From: Actinomadura soli
GTDB taxonomy: Bacteria; Actinomycetota; Actinomycetes; Streptosporangiales; Streptosporangiaceae
Direction: 5' to 3'
DNA length: 34,366 nucleotides
NCBI RefSeq assembly: GCF_005889715.1
Contig: NZ_VCKW01000067.1
Location: forward strand, 1-34,366
Numbering within the stretch: the stretch's first letter is position 1; every line of letters starts with the position of its first letter. Both the position numbers and the translations under genes were made by a program. The notes beneath the pieces are model-generated. The model did not search any database. It was not told where the DNA came from and saw only the letters and a program-made list of their open reading frames with translations. Positions 8,360-16,108 of the stretch are shown piece by piece.

Positions 8360-9136
8360 CTAGGACGCTCCCGCGTGGCGGGTGATCAGGGCGGCCAGCT
8401 CGCCGGGGGACTCCAGCTCGATCACATGGCCCAGGTCTGGGAGGAGGATCAGTTCCGAGCCGGGTATGGCGTCGGAGATCGGGCGCGCGTGGTCGTCGGG
8501 TGGGGCGACCTTGTCGGCGGTGCCGCAGACCACCAGCGTGCGGGCCCGGATGTGCGGGGTGCAGGTGAGGAGGTCGCCGCTCGCCAGAGCGTGAGCGGCC
8601 TGCATGTAGGCGGCGGGGTCCAGGGCTCGGGTCGCCTCCTTGACCGCGCGCAGGGGGCCCGGTGCGTTGCCCGCGATGAGCTGGGGGGCACGGGTCTCGG
8701 CCATGCGCTCGGGACCCAGCGCGATCAGGTCGGCGCGGGCGGTCAGCTCGGCCTGGCGGGTCTGCGGGGTTCGCCCGGCGCCGGTTGCGGGAGCTGTCAG
8801 CAGCAACGACTCGACCCGGTCAGGGTGGGCGGCGGCGATTGCAGCGGCGATCAGGGCGCCCATGGAGCTGCCTACCAGGTGCCAGCTCGGGAGGCCGAGG
8901 CGGTCTAGGAAGGCCACTAGAGCGGTGGCGTAGTCGGTGACCGTCGGACGTGCGGCGGGCAGCGGCGCGGAACCGCCGTAGCCGGGGGCGTTCGGGGCGA
9001 TGCCCTGGTAGGCGGGGGCCAGCAGGTCGAGGACGCCGCGGAACGCGTCCGCGTTGGAGCCGATGCCGTGCAGGCACACCACGGCCGGTGCCCCCGCCGG
9101 GCCCGTCCGGACGTAGGTGACCGGCTCGTCGCTCAC
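8360..9136 (-). CDS. Alpha/beta hydrolase, MhpC-like, last gene of catabolic operon
   Basis: A 258-residue alpha/beta-fold hydrolase. The triad is Ser91 in GSSMG, Asp208 in GTADKV and His237 in DLGHVIE, and the oxyanion loop is HGIGSN (23-28). Fold and length match carbon-carbon hydrolases that split ring meta-cleavage products, as well as lactonases and esterases. I chose GTG at 9136 because it overlaps the GntR stop codon as GTGA, which implies translational coupling. Position in an operon with extradiol-type VOC proteins and a FAH-family enzyme favours a ring-cleavage-product hydrolase, but the substrate is inferred only. Confidence 0.85.
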   Translation of the reverse strand: MSDEPVTYVRTGPAGAPAVVCLHGIGSNADAFRGVLDLLAPAYQGIAPNAPGYGGSAPLPAARPTVTDYATALVAFLDRLGLPSWHLVGSSMGALIAAAIAAAHPDRVESLLLTAPATGAGRTPQTRQAELTARADLIALGPERMAETRAPQLIAGNAPGPLRAVKEATRALDPAAYMQAAHALASGDLLTCTPHIRARTLVVCGTADKVAPPDDHARPISDAIPGSELILLPDLGHVIELESPGELAALITRHAGAS

Positions 9137-9795
9137 TTGTGAAGGCTCTCGCGGAGGAAGCCGATGACGTTGACCGACGAGTTGGCGATGTGCGAGTACA
9201 TGGCGGCGTAGGCGGCCTGCGCGTCCTCCTGGAGGATGGCCGCCAGCAGCGCGCCGTGCTCGGCGTAGGAGTTCTTCATCCGGTCGTTGGTGATGTAGAA
9301 CTGCGGCACCCGGAACGGCGCCGTCCGGTGCCGGAGGCCGCGCACGATCTCGTACAGGGCGTGGTTGCGGCTGCCCTGGTAGATCGAGTTGTGGATCTGC
9401 TCGTTCAGCCGGGCGTAGCCCTCGTGGTCGCCCGCGGTGACGTACGCCTCCGACTCCTCGTGGAGCAGCTCCAGCCGCCGCCGCTCGATCACCGTGAGCC
9501 GTACCGCGCACAGCCGCGCGCACAGCGCCTCGATCTCGGCGAACGCCTCGAAGAGCTCCTCCAGCTGGTCGGAGTCGATCTCGGCGACCCAGGTGCCCCG
9601 GTTCGGCCGGATCTCGACCAGCCCCGTGCCGCTGAGCTCGCGCAGCGCGTCGCGCACCGGCGTGCGGGACACGTTGAACTGATCGGCGAGCTGCAGCTCC
9701 TCCAGCCGCTGCCCCGGTCTGAGCCGGCCGGAGACGATGTCCTCCGCGATCCGCTGCCGGATTTCCTCCGACCTAGTACCAGCGATGTGGATCAT
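9133..9795 (-). CDS. GntR family regulator, FadR/FCD subfamily
   Basis: A 220-residue repressor-type regulator. The winged helix-turn-helix covers about 5-72 (LADQFNVSRTPVRDALRELSGTGLVEIRPN). The all-helical FCD ligand domain follows (about 80-210), with metal-site His residues in NEQIHNS, EHGALL and MYSHIANS. FCD regulators commonly bind small carboxylates, often pathway intermediates, and release GTATAC-core palindromes. The start is ATG at 9795 preceded by ggagagggagg; a longer frame would run into the nitroreductase gene. It is the ninth gene of a ten-gene operon whose promoter carries such a palindrome at 16061-16070, so negative autoregulation is likely. Confidence 0.92.
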   Translation of the reverse strand: MIHIAGTRSEEIRQRIAEDIVSGRLRPGQRLEELQLADQFNVSRTPVRDALRELSGTGLVEIRPNRGTWVAEIDSDQLEELFEAFAEIEALCARLCAVRLTVIERRRLELLHEESEAYVTAGDHEGYARLNEQIHNSIYQGSRNHALYEIVRGLRHRTAPFRVPQFYITNDRMKNSYAEHGALLAAILQEDAQAAYAAMYSHIANSSVNVIGFLRESLHK

Positions 9796-9827
9796 CCTCC
9801 CTCTCCATGTCGAATTCCCCGGCGCCG

Positions 9828-10451
9828 CTACACAAGCGCGCAGGCGTCCTCGAACGGCAGCCGGGGAAGCCTCGGGAACTGTGCGGCACGATCGGCGAAG
9901 CCGAGGTTGCACAGGAAGTTGACCCGCGTCTTCCGGTCGGGGAAGAAATCCCTTTCGATTACTTCTGGGTCGAAACCCGACATTGGCCCGCAATCAAGGC
10001 CCAATGCCCGGGCGGCAATGATCATATACGCTCCCTGGAGGCTGGAGTTCCGGAATGCGACCTCCCGCCGGATGTCCTTCCGCTCGTCCCCGGCGTGGCG
10101 GGCGACGAGGTCGGGCCGTCCGGGGAAGAGGTCCGGCGCCCGGAGGTGGAAGTCCTCGTCCCAGCCGACGATCACGGTGACCGGCGCCTCCCTCGTGCGT
10201 TCCACGTTCCCCGGTTCGAGCGCGCGAAGCAACCGTTCCTTGGCCACGCGTCCCCGCACAAAGGTGAACCGGGCAGGACACAGATTGCTTGCGGTCGGGC
10301 CGAATTTCACCAGGTCGTACAGTTCGCGCAGCAGGCGGTCGGGGACCGGACGGCGCACGAACCGGTTCGCCGTCCTGGCCCCGGTGAACAGGCGCTCCAG
10401 CACCTGGTCCGCGAGAGCGTCCGGGGCGGTCGCGTTCATCACCTCCGCCAT
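9828..10451 (-). CDS. Nitroreductase family protein, RutE-like (malonic semialdehyde reductase type)
   Basis: A 207-residue FMN-dependent reductase. GPTASN (51-56) with the following CPARF, SSLQGAYMIIAARALGLDCGPMSGFD and the C-terminal NFLCNLGFAD match the RutE group, which in pyrimidine degradation reduces malonic semialdehyde to 3-hydroxypropionate. The ATG at 10451 directly follows the stop of the upstream lyase gene (TGAATG). An alternative ATG four codons later is preceded by ggaggtg, but with too little spacing. In this operon it may reduce an aldehyde or enal product of the lyase. The true acceptor is unknown. Confidence 0.85.
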   Translation of the reverse strand: MAEVMNATAPDALADQVLERLFTGARTANRFVRRPVPDRLLRELYDLVKFGPTASNLCPARFTFVRGRVAKERLLRALEPGNVERTREAPVTVIVGWDEDFHLRAPDLFPGRPDLVARHAGDERKDIRREVAFRNSSLQGAYMIIAARALGLDCGPMSGFDPEVIERDFFPDRKTRVNFLCNLGFADRAAQFPRLPRLPFEDACALV

Positions 10452-11387
10452 TCACGCCCCGCTTATCGCCGGAACGGCGTCCCGCTCGAATTCCCTGATC
10501 TCCTCGACCACGGCGGCGAGCCGCGCCCGCCGTTCCGGCGGCAGCGGGGAGATCGGGGCGCGGGCCGGTCCCGGGTCCAGGCCGACCTCGTCCATCGCCT
10601 CCTTGATGACCACCGGGAACGAGCCCAGCGCCCACGCCCGGCGCAGCGGCGCCAGCGCGTCGTTGATCCGGCGTGCGGTCGCCAGGTCGTCCGCGCGGAC
10701 GGCGTCGTACATCCGGCACATGAGCCGGGGGAACACGCACGCCGCAGGCGAGATCGCGCCCGCCCCGCCGTGCGCGAGCAGCGCCATCGTGATGGTGTCG
10801 CGGCCGGAGAACAGCAGGCAGCCGCCCGGCTCGGTGAGCAGGTACTCCACGCCCTGGCTGAGGTCGCCGCTGCTGTCCTTGACACCGATCACGTTGCCGG
10901 ACCGGGCGCAGTCCGCGTAGACGTCCGGGGTCACGTTGACGCCGGTGCGCGGCGGGTTGTTGTAGAGCAGCACGGGCAGCGCGGTGGCGGCGGCGACCGT
11001 CCGGAAGTGCTCGGCCAGCTCGCGGCCGGACGGCGCCAGGAAGTACGGGGTGATCACCATCGCCACGTCGACGCCGATGGACTCGGCCGCCCGGGTCAGC
11101 GCGATCGACTCCCGGGTGGAGACCGCGCCGGTGCCCGCGTACACCGGGACCCGCCCCGCGACCGCCTCGACGGTGATCTCCATCAGCCGCAGCCGCTCGG
11201 CCGTGTCGAGGACGTAGAACTCGCCCTGGCTGCCGGCCACGGACACGCCGTGGACGCCCGCCGCGACATAGCCCTCCACGAGGTCGCGGAAACGGCCCTC
11301 GTCGAGCCCGCCGCCCGCGTCGAACGCGGTCGGCGTGGCGGTGACCACGCCGTGGAGGCGCTCGCGCGTCCCGTCCTGTCGCTTCAA
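10452..11387 (-). CDS. DapA-family (class I aldolase/dehydratase) lyase
   Basis: A 311-residue member of the dihydrodipicolinate synthase/N-acetylneuraminate lyase superfamily. The Schiff-base lysine is Lys170 in GVKDSSGD and the catalytic tyrosine is Tyr142 in LYNNPP. The usual GTTGE loop is replaced by GSQGEF (52-57), which argues against a housekeeping DapA and towards a catabolic aldolase or hydratase-aldolase. Members of this family split or dehydrate 2-oxo acids, and some cleave aromatic side-chain pyruvates. The start is TTG at 11387, chosen because a perfect aggagg sits 7 nt upstream. It follows the ABC ATPase gene by 50 bp and directly abuts the nitroreductase. Confidence 0.88.
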   Translation of the reverse strand: MKRQDGTRERLHGVVTATPTAFDAGGGLDEGRFRDLVEGYVAAGVHGVSVAGSQGEFYVLDTAERLRLMEITVEAVAGRVPVYAGTGAVSTRESIALTRAAESIGVDVAMVITPYFLAPSGRELAEHFRTVAAATALPVLLYNNPPRTGVNVTPDVYADCARSGNVIGVKDSSGDLSQGVEYLLTEPGGCLLFSGRDTITMALLAHGGAGAISPAACVFPRLMCRMYDAVRADDLATARRINDALAPLRRAWALGSFPVVIKEAMDEVGLDPGPARAPISPLPPERRARLAAVVEEIREFERDAVPAISGA

Positions 11388-11420
11388 GTCCGTTCCTCCT
11401 GCTTCAAGATCGTTTCTGCT
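11381..11420 (-). repeat. Imperfect 20-bp tandem duplication in the leader of the DapA-family gene
   Basis: Bases 11381-11400 and 11401-11420 are adjacent copies sharing 16 of 20 positions, both starting gcttcaag on the plus strand. On the coding strand the gene-proximal copy supplies the aggagg ribosome-binding site and the TTG start. The distal copy has a degraded version (agcaga) followed by its own TTG. It appears to be a duplicated translation-start region. Confidence 0.75.
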
Positions 11421-11437
11421 GTCTCAGGGGCATGCCG

Positions 11438-12253
11438 CTACGTGACGCCCATCAGGCGGCTCAGCCGCTGGGCGGTCTCGGTGAACTCGGGAAGGGCCCG
11501 GGTGGTCGCCGGGTCGCGGGGGCGGGCGATGTCGACCCGCAGGTCCTCGACCACGGTCCCCGGACGCTGGGACATGACGATGATCCGGTCGGCCAGGAAC
11601 ACCGCCTCGGCGATGCTGTGCGTGACCAGCAGCACGGTCTGCCGCAGCTCCTGCCAGATCCGGAGCAGCTCGACGTTGAGCCGGTCGCGGGTCAGCGCGT
11701 CCAGGGCGCCGAACGGCTCGTCCAGCAGCAGGATGTCCGGGCGGCACACCAGCGCCTGGCCCAGCGCGGCCCGCTGGCGCATGCCGCCCGACAGCTCGTG
11801 CGGGTGCTTCCCGGCGAACCCTGACAGGCCGAGCATCTCCAGCATCGGCGGCACCCGGCGGGCGACCTCCGCCTTGGGGACCCCGGCGAGCCGCGCGCCG
11901 AGCCCGACGTTCGCCTCGACGGTCCGCCACGGGAGGAGGTTGTGCGTCTGGAAGACGACGCCGAGGCCGGGCGGGGTGCCGTCGACCGGACGGCCCTGCA
12001 CCTCCACCCGCCCGCCCGGGTCGGCGTCGACCAGCCCGGCCACGATGCGGAGCAGCGTGCTCTTGCCGCACCCGCTCGGCCCGACGATCGCCACGAACTC
12101 CCCGGCCGGGACGGTCAGGTCGACCGGGTCGAGGGCGCGCACGTCCTCGCGGCCCCGGAAGGTCTTGGACACCCCGCCCAGCCGGACGGCCGTGGGCGTC
12201 CCCGGCCCGGGGGACGCCGACGGCTCCATGACCCGCCGGGTGGACCGGGTCAT
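11438..12253 (-). CDS. ABC transporter ATP-binding protein, SsuB/TauB type
   Basis: A 271-residue ATPase of the nitrate/sulfonate/taurine/pyrimidine-type importer group. Visible motifs are Walker A GPSGCGKST (58-66), Q-loop Gln102, signature LSGGMRQR (154-161), Walker B ILLLDEP (174-180) and H-loop His212. The ATG at 12253 overlaps the upstream VOC stop as ATGA. Together with the permease at 12674 and the binding lipoprotein at 14006 it forms a complete importer interleaved with catabolic enzymes, so the cargo is probably the pathway substrate. Confidence 0.93.
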   Translation of the reverse strand: MTRSTRRVMEPSASPGPGTPTAVRLGGVSKTFRGREDVRALDPVDLTVPAGEFVAIVGPSGCGKSTLLRIVAGLVDADPGGRVEVQGRPVDGTPPGLGVVFQTHNLLPWRTVEANVGLGARLAGVPKAEVARRVPPMLEMLGLSGFAGKHPHELSGGMRQRAALGQALVCRPDILLLDEPFGALDALTRDRLNVELLRIWQELRQTVLLVTHSIAEAVFLADRIIVMSQRPGTVVEDLRVDIARPRDPATTRALPEFTETAQRLSRLMGVT

Positions 12254-12651
12254 TTGGCCGCTCCCACCCAGCCGTTCTCGGAGATGTCGAAGATCACGCC
12301 GTCCGGGTCGCGGTACTTGGCCTCGTAGTAGAGGGAGTCCTTGGCCAGCGGGAGGTCCATGAAGAACCGTCCGCCGTTGGCCTCGATCAGCTTCCCCTGC
12401 TCGTCGAGGTCGTCGCACCAGAAGCCGAAGTGGTGGACGCCGACGTACTCCTTGCCGCGTTCCAGCCCGGCGGCCTCGTCGGTCTTGTAGTTCAGCAGCG
12501 CCAGGCAGACCGTGCCGTCGGTCAGGTAGACGCCGGACGCGATCGGCGACTCGGTCTCGCCGGCGACCACCATCTCGAACGTCTCCTGGTAGAACCTCGA
12601 GGCGGCCTCCAGGTCGTTGACCGCGATGGCGATGTGCCGCAGCTTGGCCAC
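12250..12651 (-). CDS. VOC (glyoxalase/extradiol dioxygenase fold) protein 2
   Basis: A 133-residue single-module vicinal-oxygen-chelate protein. Expected ligand positions hold His in LRHIAIAV and His in VHHFGFWCDD. At the third site the sequence reads DPDGVIFDIS, so the usual Glu appears to be Asp. This altered ligand could mean a lyase, an isomerase or an inactive partner rather than a dioxygenase. I chose GTG at 12651 (VAKLRHIAI) because ggag lies 9 nt upstream; the TTG at 12666 has no ribosome site. It lies between the permease and ATPase genes of the importer, which argues for co-selection with transport. Confidence 0.75.
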   Translation of the reverse strand: MAKLRHIAIAVNDLEAASRFYQETFEMVVAGETESPIASGVYLTDGTVCLALLNYKTDEAAGLERGKEYVGVHHFGFWCDDLDEQGKLIEANGGRFFMDLPLAKDSLYYEAKYRDPDGVIFDISENGWVGAAK

Positions 12652-12673
12652 GGGGATCAGCTCCAATCAGATT

Positions 12674-13432
12674 TCAGGCGGCGGCCCGGCCCCGCCACCA
12701 CACCAGGCGGCCGAGCAGTTCGATGACGCCGTACAGGACGAAGGACAGGGCGGTGACGAGCAGCAGGCAGGCGAACACCAGATCGGTGCGGTTGCTGGAC
12801 GCGGCCGACTGGATCAGCATCCCGAGGCCCTCGTCCGCGCCGACGAACTCGCCGACGATCGCCCCGATCACCGCCAGCGGCATCGCGACCTTGCAGCCGT
12901 CGATCACCGCGGGCAGCGCGTACGGGACGCGCAGCTGCGCGAACGTCGCCCACCGGGACGCGCGGAGCGCCCGGAAGTGCTCCTCCAGGTGGGCCGGGGT
13001 TCCCGCCAGCCCGCCGAGCGTGGAGATGGCCACCGGGAACAGCGCGAACAGGAAGGCCATCAGCACCTTCGAGCCGAGCCCGTACCCGAACCAGATGACG
13101 AACAGCGGCGCGAGCGCCACCTTGGGCAGCCCCTGAAGGACGACCAGCAGGGGGTACAGCGTGCGGCGCAGGAAGCCCGACCCGTAGATCAGCACCGCCA
13201 GCACGAGCCCGCCGGCCGCCGCGAGCAGGAAGCCGAGCAGCACCTCACGGGACGTGATCCACAGGTAGTCGGTCAGGCCGGACCGGGCCGTCCACCCGGC
13301 CGACAGCACGTCGCTGAAGGTGGGCAGCAGGTAGGACTTGACATCCAGCGCCCCGGGGAGGAACTCCCATGCGGCCAGGATGGCGGCGACCAGCAGCACC
13401 GGCTCCGCCACCCTGAGCGCGCGGCGGGTCAT
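12674..13432 (-). CDS. ABC transporter permease, SsuC/TauC type
   Basis: A 252-residue inner-membrane permease with about six hydrophobic segments. The cytoplasmic coupling loop is EHFRALRASRWATFAQLRVP, the EAA motif that docks onto the ATPase. It belongs to the nitrate/sulfonate/taurine/hydroxymethylpyrimidine-type permeases. The ATG at 13432 overlaps the stop codon of VOC protein 1 as ATGA. It pairs with the ATPase at 11438 and the lipoprotein at 14006. Confidence 0.92.
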   Translation of the reverse strand: MTRRALRVAEPVLLVAAILAAWEFLPGALDVKSYLLPTFSDVLSAGWTARSGLTDYLWITSREVLLGFLLAAAGGLVLAVLIYGSGFLRRTLYPLLVVLQGLPKVALAPLFVIWFGYGLGSKVLMAFLFALFPVAISTLGGLAGTPAHLEEHFRALRASRWATFAQLRVPYALPAVIDGCKVAMPLAVIGAIVGEFVGADEGLGMLIQSAASSNRTDLVFACLLLVTALSFVLYGVIELLGRLVWWRGRAAA

Positions 13433-13971
13433 GGGCGGCCCTCCGCCTTCTCCTCGTAGAGGGCCGGGGCCGGGACGCGGAAGCGCTCGAAGCGCCACTG
13501 GTCGTACGCCTCGACCGTGTCGTCCCACACCTGCGCCGTGTGCGGGTGATCGGCGTCGACCTTCACCATGTCGGCGTAGAACTCGACGTAGTTGCCGTCC
13601 GGGTCGAGGAAGACGAGGAAGAGGTTCTCGCCGGGCCCGTGCTTGCCGATGCCGCGGACGATCTCCACGTCCCGCTCGGCGAGGAAGTCGGCGGCTGCCT
13701 CCAGCTCCTCCAGCCCGCCGACCTCGTAGGAGAAGTGCTCCAGCCCGGCGCGCTCGCCGACCTGTCGCGGCGGCCGCGCGGCCTCCTCGGGGGGAAGCTG
13801 GGCCAGGCCGAGGTCGTGGTGGTCGGGCCCGCAGCGCAGGAACACCATCTGGTCGGCGATCCAGTCGGACACGGTGAGCCCGACGATCTCGGTGTAGAAC
13901 TCGACGGACTTGTGGATGTCGCGCACCTGGAGCACCAGGTGGCCGAGCTTTCGTGGACGTGCGGCCGGCAT
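13429..13971 (-). CDS. VOC protein 1, type I extradiol dioxygenase-like
   Basis: A 180-residue vicinal-oxygen-chelate protein with an intact 2-His-1-carboxylate set: His in LGHLVLQV, His in LEHFSYEV and Glu in YVEFYAD. This is the iron-binding pattern of catechol 2,3-dioxygenase-type ring-cleaving enzymes. A C-terminal extension of about 40 residues, rich in Trp, Tyr and His, follows the module. I chose ATG at 13971 (aggaagg, 8 nt spacing) over GTG at 13980. Its place between importer genes and near a FAH-family hydrolase and an alpha/beta hydrolase supports ring cleavage. A glyoxalase-type role cannot be excluded. Confidence 0.78.
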   Translation of the reverse strand: MPAARPRKLGHLVLQVRDIHKSVEFYTEIVGLTVSDWIADQMVFLRCGPDHHDLGLAQLPPEEAARPPRQVGERAGLEHFSYEVGGLEELEAAADFLAERDVEIVRGIGKHGPGENLFLVFLDPDGNYVEFYADMVKVDADHPHTAQVWDDTVEAYDQWRFERFRVPAPALYEEKAEGRP

Positions 13972-14005
13972 CGCGGTCACCTTCCTCGCGGGGTCTGACG
14001 GGCTC

Positions 14006-15052
14006 TCACTTGAGGTGGTCGTTGGTGTAGACGTCGGACGGGGCGATCTCCCGCTTCACCTGGAAGGCGCGCCGGATGGTCTCGACGGTCGAGGTCATCC
14101 GGGCCGCGTCGAACCAGCCGGGCCCCTGGGACGCGGTGCGCGGGTCGTTGATCAGCTTGTTCATGTCGGTGGCCTGCTGGGTCAGGACCTTCGGGTCGAG
14201 CTGCGGGTTCTTCGACGCGATGTACTCGGCGACCTTGTCCGGGTGCTCGCGCATGTACGCGTAGCCCTTGTAGGTGGCGCGCAGGAACGCCTTCACCAGC
14301 GCGGGGTCCTGCTGGATCCGCTGGGCGGACGTGACGATGCCGTTGCCGTACATGTCGAGCTTGTGGTCGCGGTACTCGATCCACTTGATGTTCTTGCCGG
14401 CCTGCTCGGCCAGCTTCAGGACGTTGGCGCGGTTGCTGGCGGCCCAGCAGTCGTCCAGGTCGGTCTTGCCCTGGATGAACGAGGTGTCGACGACGGCCGG
14501 GTCCATCTTGAGCAGCTTGATGTGGTCGCGGGGGAGACCGTTCGCCTCCAGCCACACCGGCAGCAGGCTCTGGATCGGGGACGTCGCGCCGCCGCCGAGC
14601 ACCAGGCCCTTGAGGTCCCGCAGGGTGTTGATCTGGTGCTTGCCGGCGTCGTAGCACAGCCCGCCCGGCCACACGGTGTTGAGCGCGCCGACCATGACGG
14701 CCTTCCCGCCCGCCGCCCGGTTGAGGATGACGCTGACCGGGTCGCCGTAGCCGAAGTCCCACTTGCCCTGGTCGATCTCGTTGACCGTGCGGGTGCCCCC
14801 GTACCCGCGCACGGCCTCGACCTTGAGCCCCTCGGCCTCGTAGAAGCCCTGGTCGATCGCGGCGAAGACGCCGCCCGTGCTGCCCTGCGGGAAGTACGCC
14901 AGATTGAAGGTGATCTTGCGGAGCGGCTTGCCGGAATCCGCGGCGCCGTTCGAGCCGCACCCGGCCAGCGTCGCGATCAGGGCCGCGACCAGCGGCACCG
15001 CGATCGTGAGGCGGCGCGTGCGTACCGGACGCCGTGGGTCTGCTTTTCTCAT
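14006..15052 (-). CDS. ABC transporter substrate-binding lipoprotein, NMT1/THI5 (SsuA-like) family
   Basis: A 348-residue extracytoplasmic binding protein. A basic N-terminus and hydrophobic stretch end in the lipobox LAGC (Cys32), so it is anchored to the membrane by lipid. The body has the family features FAAIDQGFYEAEGLKVE, GKWDFGYGDP and VVDTSFIQGKTD. ATG at 15052 was chosen because gggag lies 5 nt upstream and the signal peptide starts there. NMT1-like proteins bind thiamine precursors, sulfonates, nitrate or aromatic acids. Given the surrounding enzymes, an aromatic or heteroaromatic acid is the best guess. Confidence 0.92.
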   Translation of the reverse strand: MRKADPRRPVRTRRLTIAVPLVAALIATLAGCGSNGAADSGKPLRKITFNLAYFPQGSTGGVFAAIDQGFYEAEGLKVEAVRGYGGTRTVNEIDQGKWDFGYGDPVSVILNRAAGGKAVMVGALNTVWPGGLCYDAGKHQINTLRDLKGLVLGGGATSPIQSLLPVWLEANGLPRDHIKLLKMDPAVVDTSFIQGKTDLDDCWAASNRANVLKLAEQAGKNIKWIEYRDHKLDMYGNGIVTSAQRIQQDPALVKAFLRATYKGYAYMREHPDKVAEYIASKNPQLDPKVLTQQATDMNKLINDPRTASQGPGWFDAARMTSTVETIRRAFQVKREIAPSDVYTNDHLK

Positions 15053-15104
15053 GGGGACTCCCACAGGAATGGACGAAGGAAGATGCACCACCCCCGGTGA
15101 CCGG

Positions 15105-16052
15105 TCAGCGGACCGGGTTCTCCAGGGCCCCGATGGCCTCGATCTCGGCGCGCATCACGTCGCCGCTCTTGAGGTAGACGCCGCGTCCCATGCCCACGCC
15201 GTCGGGGGTGCCGGTGGCGATGAGGTCGCCCGGCCGCAGCGTGAGGATCTCCGACAGGTAGGCGATCTGCTCCGCGATGGTGAAGATCATTTCGCTGGCC
15301 TTGGCGTCCTGCATGACCTCGCCGTTGACCGCCAGGCGCAGCCCCAGCGACTGCGGGTCCGGCATGCATCCGGCCGGGACGAGCCAGGGCCCGAGCGGCG
15401 CGAAGGTGTCGAAGCACTTGCCGCGGAACCAGTCGAACTTGAACGGGAAGTCGTCGCGCATGTTGAGGTCGCGGGCGGAGACGTCGTTGATGATCGTGTA
15501 CGCCACGACGTGGTCGAGGGCCTCGTCCACCGTGATGTGCCGGCCGCCCGTCCCGATCACGGCGGCGAGCTCGACCTCCCAGTCGACCTGTTCGGACGAC
15601 GCCGGCAGCTCCACCGTCCCGCCGGGGCCGATGACGCTGGAGTCGGCCTTCATGAACACATACGGCCGGCTGTTGGCCTTGGCCGCGAGCACCGTGCCCA
15701 TCTCGTCGGCGTGGTCGACGTAGTTGGAGGTCGCGGCGAAGATCCGGGCCGGCCGGTAGGGCGCGGCCAGCCGGTCCGCGCCGCCCGGGACCTCGGTCAG
15801 CGCGTCTGGGCGGGCCTGGGCGGCGGCGGCCAGGGAGCGGAGCGCGTCGAGGGTGCGCGGCCAGTCGGCGAGCAGGTCGTCCACGGAGCCGTCGAGGGCG
15901 CCGCCGTCGTGGCCGAGGGCGTCCCGCGTGCCGGCCAGGTCGTGGATCCGTCCGTGGTCGAGGACCAGGGCTGGACGGATCTCTCCGCCCGTCCCGGAAC
16001 GGTACGAGGCGAGCGCGAACCAGTCCACATTCGCTTCATTTCGTGTGCTCAT
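15105..16052 (-). CDS. Fumarylacetoacetate hydrolase (FAH) family protein, first gene of catabolic operon
   Basis: A 315-residue member of the FAH superfamily, which includes fumarylacetoacetase, acylpyruvases, 2-hydroxyhepta-2,4-dienedioate isomerases and 2-oxopent-4-enoate hydratases. The metal-binding core WEVELAAVIG, INDVSARD and the C-terminal GTPDGVGMGRG are present. An N-terminal domain of about 100 residues precedes the catalytic domain, as in the longer catabolic members. The ATG at 16052 lies just downstream of a predicted promoter and has no strong Shine-Dalgarno, so a leaderless mRNA is likely. It would act late in a ring-cleavage pathway by hydrating, isomerising or hydrolysing an open-chain keto acid. 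Confidence 0.9.
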   Translation of the reverse strand: MSTRNEANVDWFALASYRSGTGGEIRPALVLDHGRIHDLAGTRDALGHDGGALDGSVDDLLADWPRTLDALRSLAAAAQARPDALTEVPGGADRLAAPYRPARIFAATSNYVDHADEMGTVLAAKANSRPYVFMKADSSVIGPGGTVELPASSEQVDWEVELAAVIGTGGRHITVDEALDHVVAYTIINDVSARDLNMRDDFPFKFDWFRGKCFDTFAPLGPWLVPAGCMPDPQSLGLRLAVNGEVMQDAKASEMIFTIAEQIAYLSEILTLRPGDLIATGTPDGVGMGRGVYLKSGDVMRAEIEAIGALENPVR

Positions 16053-16060
16053 AGCTCAGT

Positions 16061-16070
16061 ATGTATACAT
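16061..16070. promoter_or_regulatory. GntR/FCD-type operator candidate (atgtatacat)
   Basis: A perfect 10-bp palindrome with the GTATAC core found in many GntR-family operators. It overlaps the -10 element of the operon promoter and lies 9 bp from the first start codon, an ideal repressor position. The operon's own FCD regulator (9133-9795) is the natural candidate to bind it. I noticed no second copy in this window, but I did not search exhaustively. Confidence 0.6.
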
Positions 16071-16090
16071 GTGGCGCTCTGAGCGTGCAA
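16062..16090 (-). promoter_or_regulatory. Predicted promoter of the ten-gene catabolic operon
   Basis: Read on the minus strand, TTGCAC (-35, bases 16085-16090) and TATACA (-10, bases 16062-16067) are separated by exactly 17 bp. The FAH-family ATG lies nine bases past the -10, so the transcript would be leaderless or nearly so. The -10 is contained in the palindrome at 16061-16070. Confidence 0.6.
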
Positions 16091-16108
16091 TAGGTCACAC
16101 GGGATTTC

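Noticed and set aside
10452..11387. Housekeeping dihydrodipicolinate synthase (lysine biosynthesis)
   Set aside because: The canonical GTTGE loop is GSQGE and the gene is embedded in a catabolic operon, so a pathway-specific lyase is more likely.
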